Source: Neckera pumila
Taxonomy: Eukaryota; Streptophyta; Bryopsida; Hypnales; Neckeraceae
Direction: 5' to 3'
NCBI GenBank assembly: GCA_963969595.1
Contig: OZ018414.1
Location: 17,219,660 to 17,283,659, forward strand
Length of the DNA: 64,000 nt
Shown here: positions 24,014 through 37,274 of the stretch, piece after piece
How positions within the stretch are numbered: position 1 is the stretch's first letter
Layout of the letters: every line of letters starts with the position of its first letter
Translations under genes and position numbers: made by a program
The notes under the pieces: model-generated
Database searches by the model: none
The model's input: the letters and a program-made list of their open reading frames with translations, nothing else
What the model was told of the DNA's origin: nothing

Positions 24014-24956
24014 TTAACCCCTAAAGGTTTTTGACTATGTTTTCACCAAAACCGCTCCAAAACTGCCATTTCTAATACAAGTACCAAATTTTAAAAAAAA
24101 AACATTTTTGAACACATGTAACCGAAGGATCTTGTAGTAAACTGGTTTAAAATTATGTGGAAAAAATTTCAGAATTTCCCACCATGTAGATTGCAAGATA
24201 ATAGCATTTGAATTGACAAAAAGCCTTTTTTAATCATTGCAAAAATCCGGGCACCTACCCTTCAGAAGGTCACATTTGTATGAAAAAATGTCCAAAATGG
24301 TGGTTATTCTTTGGATTCATTCTTCAAGGCAAGTTGGCTACATGCTTGAAAATTTTCAGATCATTTGGAATTGTACAACATATAGGAAAAAAATAGTAAA
24401 TAGGAAAAGGTAGAGAATGACTCAAAATACTAAATTGTCAAGAATTTAATTATGGAATTGAAAAATGCCAATTCCAATGGTTGTAATGTTGTAATAAACA
24501 ATATACACCCAATTTTTTTTGTTTTATTCAAATATATTGAAAATTGAGTTAGAGAAAGGAGTTCAAAGTTTATTTTAGAGTAGAGATTCCATAACTACCC
24601 TCCAACTAAGAATCCTCATAACTTTTGACTTGTTAATTAAAATGGAATGATTCAAAGCTTTTCAAGTATATATAAATCTATAAAACCAATTTCAAATTTT
24701 AATTTTTCAAAAAAGTATTTTTTAAAGAAATTTTTTGAGTTGCCCGGGCTGCCCATTGAATACGGAAAATTACATATCATGCAAAAACTTTTTATTCATA
24801 AAGTCAAAAGTTATGAAAATTGTTGGGCCTTGAAGCTACTCCTTGTGCACATCTTGTGTGAAAATTTCAAAGAAAAAAATTAAAAATTCCATTTGTAGTG
24901 AGCTGTCCAAAACTGCTATGTTGCCAAAAAATGGCGTTTGGTCCTTTAGGGGTTAA
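24014..24956 (+). mobile_element. piggyBac-like element PB7 (type B)
   Basis: Well-preserved copy: TTAA edges, CCCCTAAAGG left and CCTTTAGGGG right. A 78-codon open frame inside (24647-24883) is not conserved in PB6 or PB13 and is treated as chance. Confidence 0.8.
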
Positions 24957-24999
24957 AGGATTAAAGCTTACTGTAATGAGAAATGGAATCCTGAAACAT

Positions 25000-25336
25000 C
25001 ATTAGAGAAAAAATCAACCCTCCGGAGGGTTGCTCCAGATTGACATGCCACGCTATTTCAAGCTTGGCTTGTCAATTTGAAAAAGTACCCAAATGAGCAG
25101 TCATATTTGTACTTATTTTTTTAATTTCTTAAAGATTTTTTTTAAGATTATTAGTTTAATTTTTTTTAAATTTTTTTTTTTAAATTCTTAAAACTAGGTT
25201 CCTGCGCCACTGTCATTACAGTTTCAGCTGCACGAAAATAGGGAAAATTGAATTTTTTAGCCTCAAGAAACAAAATTTTAGGATACTTTGGAGGACTATA
25301 GAACAACCCTTCGGAGGCCTAAAATTTTCTCTAATG
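25000..25336. mobile_element. CATTAG-family element
   Basis: 337 bases from CATTAGAGAAAAAATC to ATTTTCTCTAATG, with CCTCCGGAGGG and CCTTCGGAGGCC near the two ends. The interior closely matches 36848-37175, including GTTCCTGCGCCA. Confidence 0.7.
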
Positions 25337-26033
25337 GTTGTAGAATAGTCTTGAGTGTGAATCTAATATTTTTGAATCCTCAAAAGGTCAGGCCTAGGCA
25401 TATAGGAATGAATTTCTAAGTCCTTTTACTTTGGGACTATTTATTTTTGTGCCTTTTTATATTAAGTTTTCAAATATGTAATTGCATGTCTTCAAGTCCT
25501 AAAAAATTCAAATTTTTTGGTGAAAATTTGAAATTCATTAAAAATATTAAGGAAAAAGTGAAAAATTCCATATCTAATTCAAAATATCTCAAAAAAATTG
25601 AAATATTCTCCACAAGTGTATGTAATACCTTTGATATCATGGATAAAAATAATCTATTATGTCATATAATTAGAAAACCAATCCAAAGCCCAAAGTTTCA
25701 AAATTTTAAATAGGAGTAGAAACTAGAACTCATTAACTTCATTTCAATAGTTGGGCCTAAATATAAAAAAGAGCATTTTTATATTTCAAATTCACATCAA
25801 GAGCAAGGGGCTAAAAGTAGTCAGAATATTACGCCACTTTTTGTCTACACCATCTAGAATAGATATAGATTTCAGATTGAGTGGTTTAAATTATAAAAGT
25901 GCCAAAGTTTATGAATGGCACCATTTTAATGAAATTCACTATAAATACACTACATGGTGGTCAATGGATTAAGCATTTTCTTATATAGTAGAGTTAAAGA
26001 ATACCACACAAAGGAAATTTACAACATCACCAT
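25337..26033. other. AT-rich sequence, no gene recognised
   Basis: Open frames of 88 codons (25447-25713) and 73 codons (25751-25972) on the plus strand lack any recognisable domain. Confidence 0.4.
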
Positions 26034-27257
26034 CATTACAAAAAATCGCAGGCCTTTAGAGGGCCGCTCCAGAGTGACCCAACCAGTCTATTACTTGAAA
26101 GTAGGCATGTAGCTACAATTAGTCAGAGTGTGTGAATTTTGGGAAGGATGTCAAAACTCACTAATGTGACTATAGTATAGGTCTTATTAACTAGATATTT
26201 AATCAAATTCAATCAAATAACCAGAATGAAGTGGACTTTGATGCTAATTGTCAAAGAAATTAGAAATACTAGTGATTTTGAAGTATCTTTGTAAGCCAAA
26301 TTGTTTAGTGAATTTGAAGTTGAGAAGGAAAGATATTTATACATGAGGGATAGTAGTAGGTACAGCAATCCATGTGGGATATGTACATTAGAACTAATAG
26401 GAGCACAACCACTCATAGCTAGGTAAAAAGCAGAAATTGTGTTAAAAGTTGAATTTCAGACCTCATTTAGGCAATTAGGCATAGTAGAATAATTTTTTTC
26501 AAAAATCTTTGAACTACAAAAATGTGGAGAATCAATCTAGTTTTCATCTCCCAAAATCCGTTTGAGGTTTAGAGCCTTCAATAAACAGTTATGGACAAAA
26601 TACTAAAAGGGTTTGGAAGCAAAAAAAATTTTGACATTAAAACATCCTTTTAGATTTTTGTCCATAACTATTTATAGGAAGCTCTAAAATTCAAACAAAT
26701 TTTTGGAAATGAAAACTAGATTGATTCTCCACATTTTTTTAGTTAAAGAATTTTGAAAAGAATTATTCTACAATGCCTAAATGAGGTCTAAAATTCAACT
26801 TTTAATACAATTTTTGAATTTGAACAATGAGTGATATCTCTTCAAAATATCCCATATTCTTTGAGATTTCACCATGGACAATTGATTTTTCTATATAAAC
26901 AACCTCTTCACCCTTATTTTTCACCAATTGTCAATGAATTATGACTATTACATTGCCATTAAAAAAGATCTTGATAGTAGATGTCATTGGACTAATTTTG
27001 ATATTTGATTTTTTTTTCCAAAACTTGGTTAGAGTATAAGGTATGCAATAAATAGGGTTAAGGTGCATTACAATATCTGAACCCTAATTATTTAATGCCT
27101 TCTACTTAGATACTGAAGCACTTACACATTTGACATTGCGATGCAAGGTCAACAACTATAAGGGAAAATGCAATCCTTTATCCAATTTAAATGTTATAGT
27201 GGAGTCCTTTCAACTACTCTGGAGCGGCCCACTTGAGGCTTGCAATTTTATGTAATG
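26034..27257. mobile_element. Long CATTAC-ended element enclosing a fold-back
   Basis: Inverted ends of about 40 bases: left starts CATTACAAAAAATCGCAGG and reaches GGGCCGCTCCAGAGT; the right end is its reverse complement with a few changes, closing TTTTATGTAATG. It is much longer than other members and encloses the hairpin at 26434-26813. Confidence 0.6.
26434..26813. repeat. Long inverted repeat (fold-back), arms ~175-180 bp
   Basis: The arm at 26434-26613 is the imperfect reverse complement of 26641-26813, with a loop of about 27 bases. Shared runs include GTGGAGAATCAATCTAGTTT. A transcript would fold into one long hairpin. Confidence 0.8.
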
Positions 27258-28018
27258 CTTACAAAAGCATTCAACCAAGCCAACTGACAAATTTGGATGA
27301 TAAAGAAAAACAAAAAAACTCCATCTTCCAATCATCCACATTGTATTTTGAAGCCTCCCATGCATTTCAAGGTTAAAGCCCTTACAAGATTATCAAGATG
27401 TCTTTGGTAAAGGTCATGCAATTTTTATTTTACAAAGTAATTATTATCATTATTATTATTTTTATTTGAACTTTAACTTTTGTGTCCAATGCATGGTTGC
27501 ACTTTGAACTACTACGTGCCAGGTGTCCGGCACTAAGATTTTCTATATCAACATTATTTAGTGATATAATATACTATGTACCTAGTAGCATATACATAAT
27601 CTATACATAACACGGAGTAATCAACAGAAACAACTGTTCTCTCCGAATAATGGAACTGGCTGTTATTTGTCACTGCGCCCATTCTATAACCAGAACAGAC
27701 TTCAGCTTTGAAACAAAACTGAGTTTGGATTCCCAGCCTTAAATCAATGGGATCACATTGGTAGTAAAACAAAAAAACAAAATCCGTCTGAACAAGTGAC
27801 AGAATTTGAAGGAAAAAAATGGTACCAGTGTGCTAGAGGAAGCTGGCATCTAGAAGAAGATGCACTAACTTCATCTTCCTGTATACCGTAATGAACTAAA
27901 AAGTCTCAATTGATGTAAGAGCGCGGCTAAGTCAAGCAGTAACTTGTCCTCGCTCCGCAATTATATAACAAAAGCTCATGGCTCGTAGTTCGATCTGAGT
28001 TCGATCGAGCCCCGTCAA
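27258..28018. other. 3' flank of the trehalase gene
   Basis: No gene seen; it probably includes the trehalase 3' untranslated region and terminator on the minus strand. Confidence 0.4.
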
Positions 28019-31000
28019 TCATCTTGTACAACCACAGTCCAGTGGAACATCTTCAGGCCAGCCGTAATCGTTCAGGAGGATGAGGACGGTTCCATTTGTC
28101 CATCCAAATCCAGTCTGAGAATCACCCAAAGGCAGTTTGTTCAGAAATCGTTGAACTGGTTTGATTCAAAACATCAGACCTAAAGTTTAGACTAATTCCG
28201 CATTGGGTCACAACAATCGATCACCGTGAAAAAACGAGAAAGAAGTTGCAAGTAGTAACACTACAAGCGGAAAGAGTAAAGAACCTACCTGGGTGGTATA
28301 CTCTCCTCCACCACCAACCTCTCCACAGTACCGTGCGTCGTATTTTTCAAGCATGTGACCGCTGTTTAGGAAAGCCACGTAATTGGATTGCAACCAGGCT
28401 CGTGTTATGGTCGTGGCCATGGCTCTTGCTTTCCGCGATCCGGACATCACCAAGCCCTCAATGATCATGTGCTGGATTGGAGCCCACGCATTCGGAAAGT
28501 CCCTGAAAATCAATCACAACTTCAAAAACCGTAGAAGTTTGCTACTGGGCTCCTAGTGATTGACCACAACAGCTGCGAATCCAAACAATCTCTCATGAAA
28601 TTTGCGTATGTTTGCGCAATTTGAGCCCCGCGTTAACCATCAAGTTAACCTGCTAAGTGCTCAAGAAATTCCACTTTGTTGTGGAATGTAGTACCTTCTA
28701 CATCATTAAAAAGCTGCAGGGTATAATTTCAGTTTACTCTACTGGGACAGTTAGTTTGACTACCTACCTTGAAGCTTCCTAAATTATTGATTTCAACTCC
28801 TGTAATGTGGGAATGCAGCACTTTTGTTCAGTTGAGCATCTGTGATTGAACTTACAATTTTCATCAACAATGAATAGCATATTTTGGTTTAGAGGAGGTA
28901 CAAACCATTGCTGTCCGGTCTCCATTAACGAAGTTGCTATTCCTGCAGGCAGCACTAGGCCTGAGGTGGAGAATGCCTCCACTACTTGCTCAATTCTTGA
29001 GTCTCCTGTAGAGAATTGACACCAGATCTGATGTCAGTAAAGATGTCCAGAAATCTCGCTTGTGAAGATCAAGCACAAAGTAATAAACTACCAAGTACTA
29101 GCTAGTGTAAGATGAGCCAATTTATTTTCCTAATATGCCAACTCAAAATTATACGCGAAGTGCTGAGCAATACTTCCGAAAGAAAATGTCTTCCAAAATA
29201 AATGTACACGGAAAAACCAAAACATATCAACGAAAAACAGTTGATAAAAAAGACCATTAGCTGGTTTGGCTCAAATTCCTCAGGAACACTGAACAAGTTA
29301 ATGCAGGAGGCAAATGACCTGGGGGGAATATGCTGCACCACAAAGGCACAAAGTTTGATGCATATACATTCTGGTTCGACCTTCTGCTGTCCCACACGTA
29401 CAGGCCCTGCAACAATGAGAGAATTCCACATAAATTCACCAGAAGAAGCGACGGACAAAAAAACAAATTCAATAAGGTTATCAGGGGTAATGTCAAGATC
29501 TGTTATCAAAACTCAATGTGATCACATCGAGCAAGAAAGTTACGGATTCAGCCAACAAGAAAATAACATGTTTGCATCAAAACTTGGACTTGACACAACT
29601 TTGTATGAACAAAGAGAGCCGTTACCTTTCGCACGTCGGCCTTTTGCAAGGGGAGCCAGTAGTCTAACCACTGTCCCATACTTCCGTTCCAGAGGATGGC
29701 CTCAAAGGCTCGTCTTCGAGCATCCGCAGCCCTGGTGAAGTGCGTGGATACTGAAACATTGTTCAAATCTTTGGCCAAGAAGGCAATATCACACTCCATC
29801 TGAGGGAGGAAAGGGAGCAACACTATTAGAGAAGATATATATCACAAGCAGTCACCGTGCGAGCATGGGTTATGGCAAGCTCGAAATGAAGCTCAAAGTG
29901 CCGGCACCAATATGATATGATACAATATACGTTCTAGTGAGGATATACGTATTCAAACATATAGTGCAAATTGCATTCAACTTAGTGGATTGTCTTCCAA
30001 ACCGCATTATAAAGTGTACTGTAAGCATACACTGAAGAGCCTCTGTCCAGGGAGAAGTCTCACATACCTGAAGGAGGAATGCATTGAGATCCACTGGAAT
30101 GATTGAAGACGTCTTCATGGTACACAAATTCTCCTCATCCCTGGCACAACCAAAAACCGGCGATGCCACAAATTTGAAAACGAATGTTCATTTCGAGAGA
30201 GACTGATCTTTCAAACATCAATTTCGTTTACCTGGCCGTGAGATGCCAGAAATAGTATTCTATAGCTCAGGTTGCAAAACTTCCTCATGAGTGAAGAGAA
30301 ATTTTCAACAAGCTTCAGTTCAAATGCTTACCCCATCCATCTTGAACTGAAATCCCACCCGGACTCAGCGCCAGTAGCAATCTCACGGTACAGCTGCAGT
30401 TGCTTCATCTTACTAAAGCCTTCTGCAATACCTTTATCCTGAACATTCAAGACCCCAAAGGCCCAAACCCTATAAATTTACATGTTACATGTTACAAGAC
30501 CACAGTGCAGGTCTGTCTACAGATGAACTTTGAATCGGGGTTAGAAATATCTGAAATTTCATGGAATCAGGAGCCCGATATTTCTCAATTCATGATATTC
30601 ATCTACATGTGAAGAAATGCACCCCTCCGTGATTCAAAATGGTCAAAAAGTGGTCAAAGCAGTTGACAGAAATTATTTAGGAAGCTCCAAGAAAAAAAAC
30701 CAACATATTTTATAGTTACCAATAAAAACAAGTTTTGAAAGCTACTATAGAATTGACTACCGGTATTAACTTCCAAAGCAAATTTTCTATATTTGGCTTA
30801 ACCCCTTCAAGAGAAACTCCGAATTGTCCAAATGGTCAAAAATGGTTGCTTAAATATCTAAAGGAGTTGAAACTAATCATTGAAGAAACTTCGATCGATA
30901 GACTATGTACTCTAAGAAGAAAGAAGGAACTACGCTGTACATTTTTTAAATTTTGTTTATGAAAGTCACTGTCATTGACTAGACTTCTAATGTAGACTTT

Positions 31001-34000
31001 CTATTTTTAGTTCATCACTTTTGGTCTTACAATGGTGGAGCATTCTGGTCGAGGCTGGTCCCAATCAGCCCCGTAGCGGCTGAGCCGATGCACACGGCCT
31101 TGGCCATCTCGAATCGCTACTTCATGAGGCTCTGCACATGTCACCTAAAAATCAAAACCCAAAAGGGAAAAAAAGTCGCACCAAATTCAGCTTCACCGAA
31201 TTTGAGACTGAAAATCAAACTCGTTCAACACGTTGAGACTTATTAGTGAAAAACTAAGCAACTGATAGCTTCTACTTGTTTTCTCAAGGGATATTTATGT
31301 TTCGTTTATTCAACTAAAACCCGTTCCCTTTGGTGTGCCATGTGTTTTCACACTGAAGTCCTCGATCTTTAAAAGTCACAGTTTTTGTAATATACAGTGA
31401 AGAGCTGGCCTCCTGACGGGTCTAGCTGTGAGGTTTAAGGGTTAAGGTGTGGAGAGGTCGGCAAAATCTCACTACAGGGAAACACGGCAAAGTCCATTGC
31501 ACAAAGTTTGTGCGACATACAAGATTGTACGTTATTCAAGGCTGTACCTTGATGTGCGATTTTGCAGAAAGGTTGTACTACGCAGTCAACACACGTAATC
31601 GACTAACAATGTGCACAGTTTCTTATCCTTAGTTTGCAAAAGTAATTATCTCCTCTTCGTTGTCTGCTAGCCTAGCCTAGCTCACAGCTTGAGAGTGGAA
31701 TTTCAGGCTCTATTCCAAAGTTGCACTATGAAATTTAGGTCTATGGATTTTCTAATTTCTCGGGTGTCACATGCGGTGTAGTCCTGGCATGACATTTTAG
31801 ATCAAAGCTTGTACAGAGCTCAGTACAGGACTCGGTACAGGGGAAGGGAAACAACACGAAGATCGACTCACCCGAGGTCCAGAACTCATATTCTTGCAGT
31901 AGAAGCGGCAGCGCCCTAGCCGCCAAACTGAGATCCCCGGTTTCGGCAAAGATTGTGCGCACCATCCTGCTGAGAAATGGAGGCTGGCTACCATCCACAC
32001 CAAAAATACACACACAAACACGCTTAGACGGCCACATCTCGGGACACAGAACGGTGCTCGATCAACCTTCCACCAACTCCCCAAAACGATGTCGAGTACA
32101 ATTGTTTGTATTGGGATCCAGGATCCTCCAAGAATGAGGTACAAGACCACTACCAACCTGCGATTCTCGTAATATGTTCGTGTGCCATTCGGAACAAACC
32201 CATGCGTTTGCACTATCGATAAGAAATTGTCCACCATTCCCGCTGCTGTCTCCGTCATTTTGCTCACAAGTAAACCCCTGCTCTCAACCAGGACAGAACA
32301 GCCCTCAGACACCACCACAGAATCCGAAGATTGAAATTTCAGAAACTTCATAAAAAGAACTGCCTGTCCATTGTGGTGGAGCAACACACGAAAATTGGAA
32401 AAGAACTGATATTTCAGAAATTTTAGAAACTTCGCTAAGCACACCTTGATTACTCCCGCTGCAATGTGCAGGCAGCGAAGGAGAACAAGAGCTTTTAGAA
32501 TGGGTGGGGTGGGGGTGGGGGTGGGGGTGGGGGATTAGCAAAGTTTTCAGCAAAATGTTCCATATCAGTTGAACAAGCATGTTCCAAAACGTTGCTAACA
32601 CCTCAAATTCTAGTTGGCTGGAAACAAGCAGTTTCTTTGAAACCTCGTCCCACAATACAATGCAGAACGAAATTGCAAACTGCATTGGATTCTGCAGTTT
32701 CGAATGTGAGGAATGCAAGCCTTCTGAAGGCGACCCTGTTGAGAACATTAGACGGTACCTGATGACCCAGTAGCTGTCCCAGTAGTAAACCTCCCGGAAG
32801 CGCTCCCCAGGCACCACAAACGGATGCTTCAGGGGCAGCAACGTGTGTCGGTCGGGCTCGTGCTCCACATCGGGAGAGACGAGACGCGTCAGGGACGGCC
32901 ACAGCGAGTGCACTCGCAGGCCCCACGTGCGCGCTGCCGCGTTTCTAACTTTCGGAAGAAACTCCGAGGGATCGGCGTCGTAGTCCACTGGAGTGTGCGC
33001 CACCAAGTCACTCCCCGCTTCGTAAAAATACTCACGGAGAAACCCATTGAGCTTCTCTGCAACAACAACAAATATATCAGCAAGATCAATGCTCCGCTAG
33101 TCCAAAACCTGCACTGGTTCAGCATTCAGAGAGATTTCGCAACTGCTTCTCTGAACCATCGAATCAGCTTGACTAGCTAGCATGACCATTGCACACTTCC
33201 GCAATTCGAAGTTACACCATGGAAAAAAAGTTCCGAAACAGTCAGAGATCTCGCAAAGATGCCTTCAGATTCTCTGCAACGTCAAATCATATCGACTAGC
33301 TACCACGTCACTGCAGACATCCGTAATTTGATATACGTCTCCGCAAATTCTAAACACCAGGAAAACAGATTCAGAATATGAGAGATCTCAAAACAAAGCC
33401 CTTCAAATTCTCTGCAACGTCAACTAGATAGCCTACTAAGATCAATGCAGAGCTCCGCAAATCTGAAAACCAGAAGAGCAGATCCAGAGCTAAGAGACCT
33501 TGCAATTACGGTTACAAATCAAATCAGTTCGTCTAGCTATTGCACACCTCCGCAATTCGAAACACCATGAAAACAGGTTCAGAATCAGAGAGATAGTGCC
33601 CCCTCAAAAAAAGCGACTCTCTGCAGCACCAACTAGTTGGCCTAGTACGATCAATGCACACCACCGCAAATCTTAACCCCTGAAAAGCAGGTCCAGAGCT
33701 GAGAGTTCTTCGAAAATACGGATACAAATCAGATCAGTTCGACTAAGTTAGCACGATCACTGCACGTTTCAGAAAATTCTACACACCCCAGGAACAAGCA
33801 CCGGAGATTTTTTGATCCCAATATAGCAAAGGCGTCCTCTCCATCGTGAACCACGTCCATCCTGTTCTTCCGTTCCCGGAAGAACGGTGTTTCTAAAAGT
33901 GGATGCGTACTGCCAACTGCATTAATGCCGTTGTAGGGCGCTCCAACTGGAGTCCTGGTTCGCTCTTATCCGCAACGTGAAGACAACCCAGCTGGAGACG

Positions 34001-35111
34001 CCTCGTGGCACCAGCGAGATAATCTCGCATGCAGTTGCCAGAACCAGATAGCAGGGAATTCATGGGGGCAGTTGGCGATCACTATTCCAAGCAGTTAGAC
34101 GAGAAATGAGTTCCGGGACTTGAGTAACCGCCGATCGATCGACCACAAGTGCGCAAGTTGAACAGATCGATCGAATTCATGACATTCCCCGATCCCGCCA
34201 CTTTCTTCTTCTACTCAAATCATAACTAACCGACTTCGATCATACTCAGACCAGCTCCGCCATTAGCTAGCTCAACCTTCTGCAACAATTTCGGCAAATG
34301 GGAAGTAGAAGTCGAGAAGCCGCGTATACGGCCCGACTAGCTAGTTGACCATGAGCAAGCTCGACCAATGACGCCGCACGCTGACTACTGTTGCATCAAT
34401 GAACTACGGGAAACAGGGCCTCCATGCAAAGGTGGACAAGGACAGAATAAGCAACGATTCGTCAAACGACTAATAACGGACTTTAGAAGTCTAGTCTACT
34501 AATCACGACCCACTCCTCCGTCAATGTATGGAGATTCATATCTACAGAATTGCTAGCTAGTGCATGGATCCATCAATCGACCTCCACTCCACTCGTGCTA
34601 CAACAATCAATAGCTCGCTCGCCTCGGAATCTCCGCCCTCCAGCACGGCCGAACTTGTTATTGCTCTAAAGCAAAAAAAATCCTGGCGGTGATATGACCA
34701 CGATCGAAAGTATGTCGATTTAATAATGAATAATTTATATATACCTGGCAACACGGCCCCAGTGCTGGCCGCCCTTGGCAAGGCGCGGAACGCCGCCATC
34801 GTCACGTCCAAGTTGCCCTTAAGTGGCAAGTCCACATACTCCTTCGGATCGAACTCCGTTCCGTCGTGCGTCGTCGTATCACCATTCCCACTCCCGTCGT
34901 CCACCACGAAGCTCTTCATCGCAGTCGCCTGCAAGTCCATCAGAAAACACAGAAGCTCCCCAGCTCTATCATCATCATCCTCAACCTCCACCGCCCCACT
35001 ATCACTCGTACGATACCACTCCTCGTCACAAACCCCACGATGAGGATCCAAGTCCACGACCTTGGACGCGGCTTCGTCTTCGCGCAACCTCTCCGGCAAG
35101 CTGACCCCCAT
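28019..35111 (-). CDS. TRE1: Trehalase, GH37 (twelve exons)
   Basis: Encodes a 617-residue alpha,alpha-trehalase that hydrolyses trehalose to two glucoses. Exons in gene order: 34745-35111, 32759-33056, 32158-32277, 31872-31987, 31031-31131, 30332-30438, 30068-30140, 29626-29799, 29319-29406, 28906-29005, 28289-28502, 28019-28114; every junction is GT-AG and in phase. Family signature 1 is [14 protein letters not shown] (205-218) and signature 2 is [10 protein letters not shown] (514-523). By analogy with bacterial GH37 enzymes, Asp363 in [10 protein letters not shown] is the catalytic acid and Glu567 in LEKYD the base. The glycine-rich GGGGEY (577-583) and TGFGWTNG follow. Length is close to Arabidopsis TRE1 (626). 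The first ~60 residues are acidic (VEVEDDDD) with no clear membrane segment, unlike the membrane-anchored Arabidopsis enzyme. Intron 1 is 1.7 kb. The gene looks functional. Confidence 0.97.
32502..32533 (+). repeat. (GGGGGT)n tract in trehalase intron 2
   Basis: Five or more runs of three to five G separated by single T, with G-quadruplex potential. It lies within intron 32278-32758. The G-rich strand is the template strand of trehalase, so the transcript carries the C-rich form. Confidence 0.75.
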
Positions 35112-35255
35112 GACTACTCCTCGAACCTGCTACTGCTAAGCCAGAAAAAACAAAGGTGTGGTACGGGTGGATCGATCGATCGATCAACGGTGAGTGAAGC
35201 TCATGAACGAGGGTGACGAAACGGAAGAGGGGATGATTGAGGTGTGGGGTGGGCG

Positions 35256-35262
35256 TTATATA
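35256..35262 (-). promoter_or_regulatory. TATA box of the trehalase gene
   Basis: TATATAA on the minus strand, 145 bases upstream of the ATG at 35111. This would place transcription start near 35230 and give a 5' leader of about 115 bases that contains GATCGATCGATCGATC at 35171-35186. Confidence 0.55.
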
Positions 35263-36847
35263 TTTCGAAGGCTGGGTGGCAGGCAGGGGGGCAGTTAAGT
35301 TACTAAGTAAAGATAGCTGGTCAACTGGGCGTGGGGGAGAATTGGTGGGACGGTTGTTTCTATTTAAAATTAGTAGTTTTCAGAAACTGTTGAAGTTTGC
35401 GGAGACGGAGGGCATCCGCGTCGGTAATTCCGGGGAATGCGCCGTCGCGGCGCTCGCCGGATTGACGGGTGGTAACGAACTGCACCCCGGCCACCACTTC
35501 CCGTCCCGAGGAGGGATGGGGCGGAATCGCGACTGACGGGCGTCGACAATGGCCACCGTCGCAAGCGCGGGTATCGGGGACCGTGTCAAAATTGGCCCGT
35601 AGCCCATAGGTAGACTTTTAGGTTTCATTTCATTTTTGGTGGAAATGAAAGGGAGAGTTCGGCGCAAACCCTAGAGTGGAAGGAGCGGATACTGAAAGCA
35701 ACATATACCCTCCGTGACAGATTCGGCCAAAATTACGTCGTAAAAAGTGCCAAATGTCATCTTGTGAATGGTGTAAGCTGACATGAATCTCCAAAAACCT
35801 AATGTGGAAATTGAATTTCGGCACTTGAGTGCCAAATTGAGACCTTCACATACGGTAGGGAAGAAGTTAATCCTTAAACGACATTCCCTTGCCTAGTGGG
35901 CAATCCGCAAGGAAATCAAAAATCTCCTTGAAGTAGGAGCACGAGTCTTGTTGCTTGTCTAAAGTCTATGCAATTAGAGCCTACAAAAGTGAATAGTGCC
36001 TTGCACTATGACTTTGCAACCTAAATGTGGTGTTTGGCAAGCTCTAATTGCTATAGAAGTGGGTCTAGTAGGTTTAAACATTGCAGAAAAACACTTTTTG
36101 TCAACAATTCTCTCAAAACCGACAAGCCTAATGGGCTAGGCCTGTCATTTAAAGATTAACTGTGGAAGGATGTAATTAAAGCCTAAAAGTAGTGGATGCG
36201 GATGACTTTCATGAATGTTGTAAGAATGAATAATACACCTATTAGTTCATAATCTTATCATGTTTGGCAAATTACTTTGGTGATAGTTTTTGCCTATCAA
36301 GATTACGGAAAGTATAAATTGTTTCAATCCATATATGACCTCCAAGGAAGTTAATTGGCTTTCACTCAAACAAGCAAATGAAAGCTGCCTACTCTAAAAT
36401 CTCTAAAGCTTTAAAACCTAGAGGGATAGAACTCAAACCGGTTATATATTTATGGTTGGCTAGAGTGCATGAATAGTTTGTCCACACTAGGTCTTATGAT
36501 TGCCTTTGAGGAGACAAAATGAGTGACACTAGTGTTATATATCTTGCTTAGAAGAAAGACTCTACTTTATAAGTATAAAGAGTTTAATGCAAAGGTAACA
36601 AGGGAAAAAAATGGATAGAATGAATTGTGGAGAGGGATTAAAATGTAGACAGAAGCATAGGAAAGAATTTTAGGGAAGGTATAAATAGTATTTGTAAAGG
36701 GTGGTATTGGTGAAAGGAGAAATATTACTTAAAACCAGTAGCACCAGTATTTATTGTAAAAAGAGATCATGAAGCCAATGGATAACTAAGTTGTTTTCAC
36801 CTTTATGAGCATCATCACCCATCTACCCAAATGCAGAGATAATGTGG
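35263..36847. other. Trehalase upstream flank and AT-rich intergenic sequence
   Basis: A GC-rich patch (35390-35580) has overlapping open frames on both strands, none recognised. From 35.8 kb onward the sequence is AT-rich with nothing identified. Confidence 0.4.
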
Positions 36848-37175
36848 CATTAGAAAAAAATTCAGCCCCTTTCAAGGCCGTCTGAAGTTGACATGCCATG
36901 CTATTCTTTATATGGCCTGTCAACTTTGAAATTGCTCTTGGTGAGCAGACTGCTCGCTGGAGCAGTCAAGTTTTGCAGAATTTTTTTTTTTTTTTTAAAT
37001 TTGGAATTCTGGGTTCCTGCGCCATTGCTGTTGCTATCTCAACAAGGCGGAAATAGGGGGAAAACGATTTTTTGAACAAAATAAAAGCAAATTTCAGGGT
37101 ACCTCGGAGGATTGTGGAGCAGCCTTCCAGAGGCCTATAGAGCAGCCCTCTGGAGGCCTAAAATTTCCTCTAATG
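36848..37175. mobile_element. CATTAG-family element
   Basis: 328 bases from CATTAGAAAAAAATTCAG to ATTTCCTCTAATG. The right terminal block is duplicated (GAGCAGCCTTCCAGAGGCC then GAGCAGCCCTCTGGAGGCC). Interior matches 25000-25336. Confidence 0.7.
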
Positions 37176-37274
37176 GCTGGCAAAAGTGCAAAACAGGGGT
37201 CATTCTACTTTGCAAGCCGATACCAAACAGACCGCCTTATCTATAGCCTACATGTTAAGAAGGCACCATGTCAG

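Noticed and set aside
24647..24883. 78-codon open frame inside PB7, which could hint at a transposase remnant
   Set aside because: The frame is not kept in the sister copies PB6 and PB13 and shows no transposase motif.
30798..31446. TTAACCCCTTCAAG ... TTTAAGGGTTAA resembling a TTAA-flanked element
   Set aside because: The interval contains trehalase exon 5 (31031-31131) in correct phase, and the ends share little beyond TTAACCC, so it is not a transposon.
34726..35216. Three overlapping plus-strand open frames of 93-116 codons
   Set aside because: They are antisense shadows of trehalase exon 1; the minus strand reading is in phase with eleven further exons.
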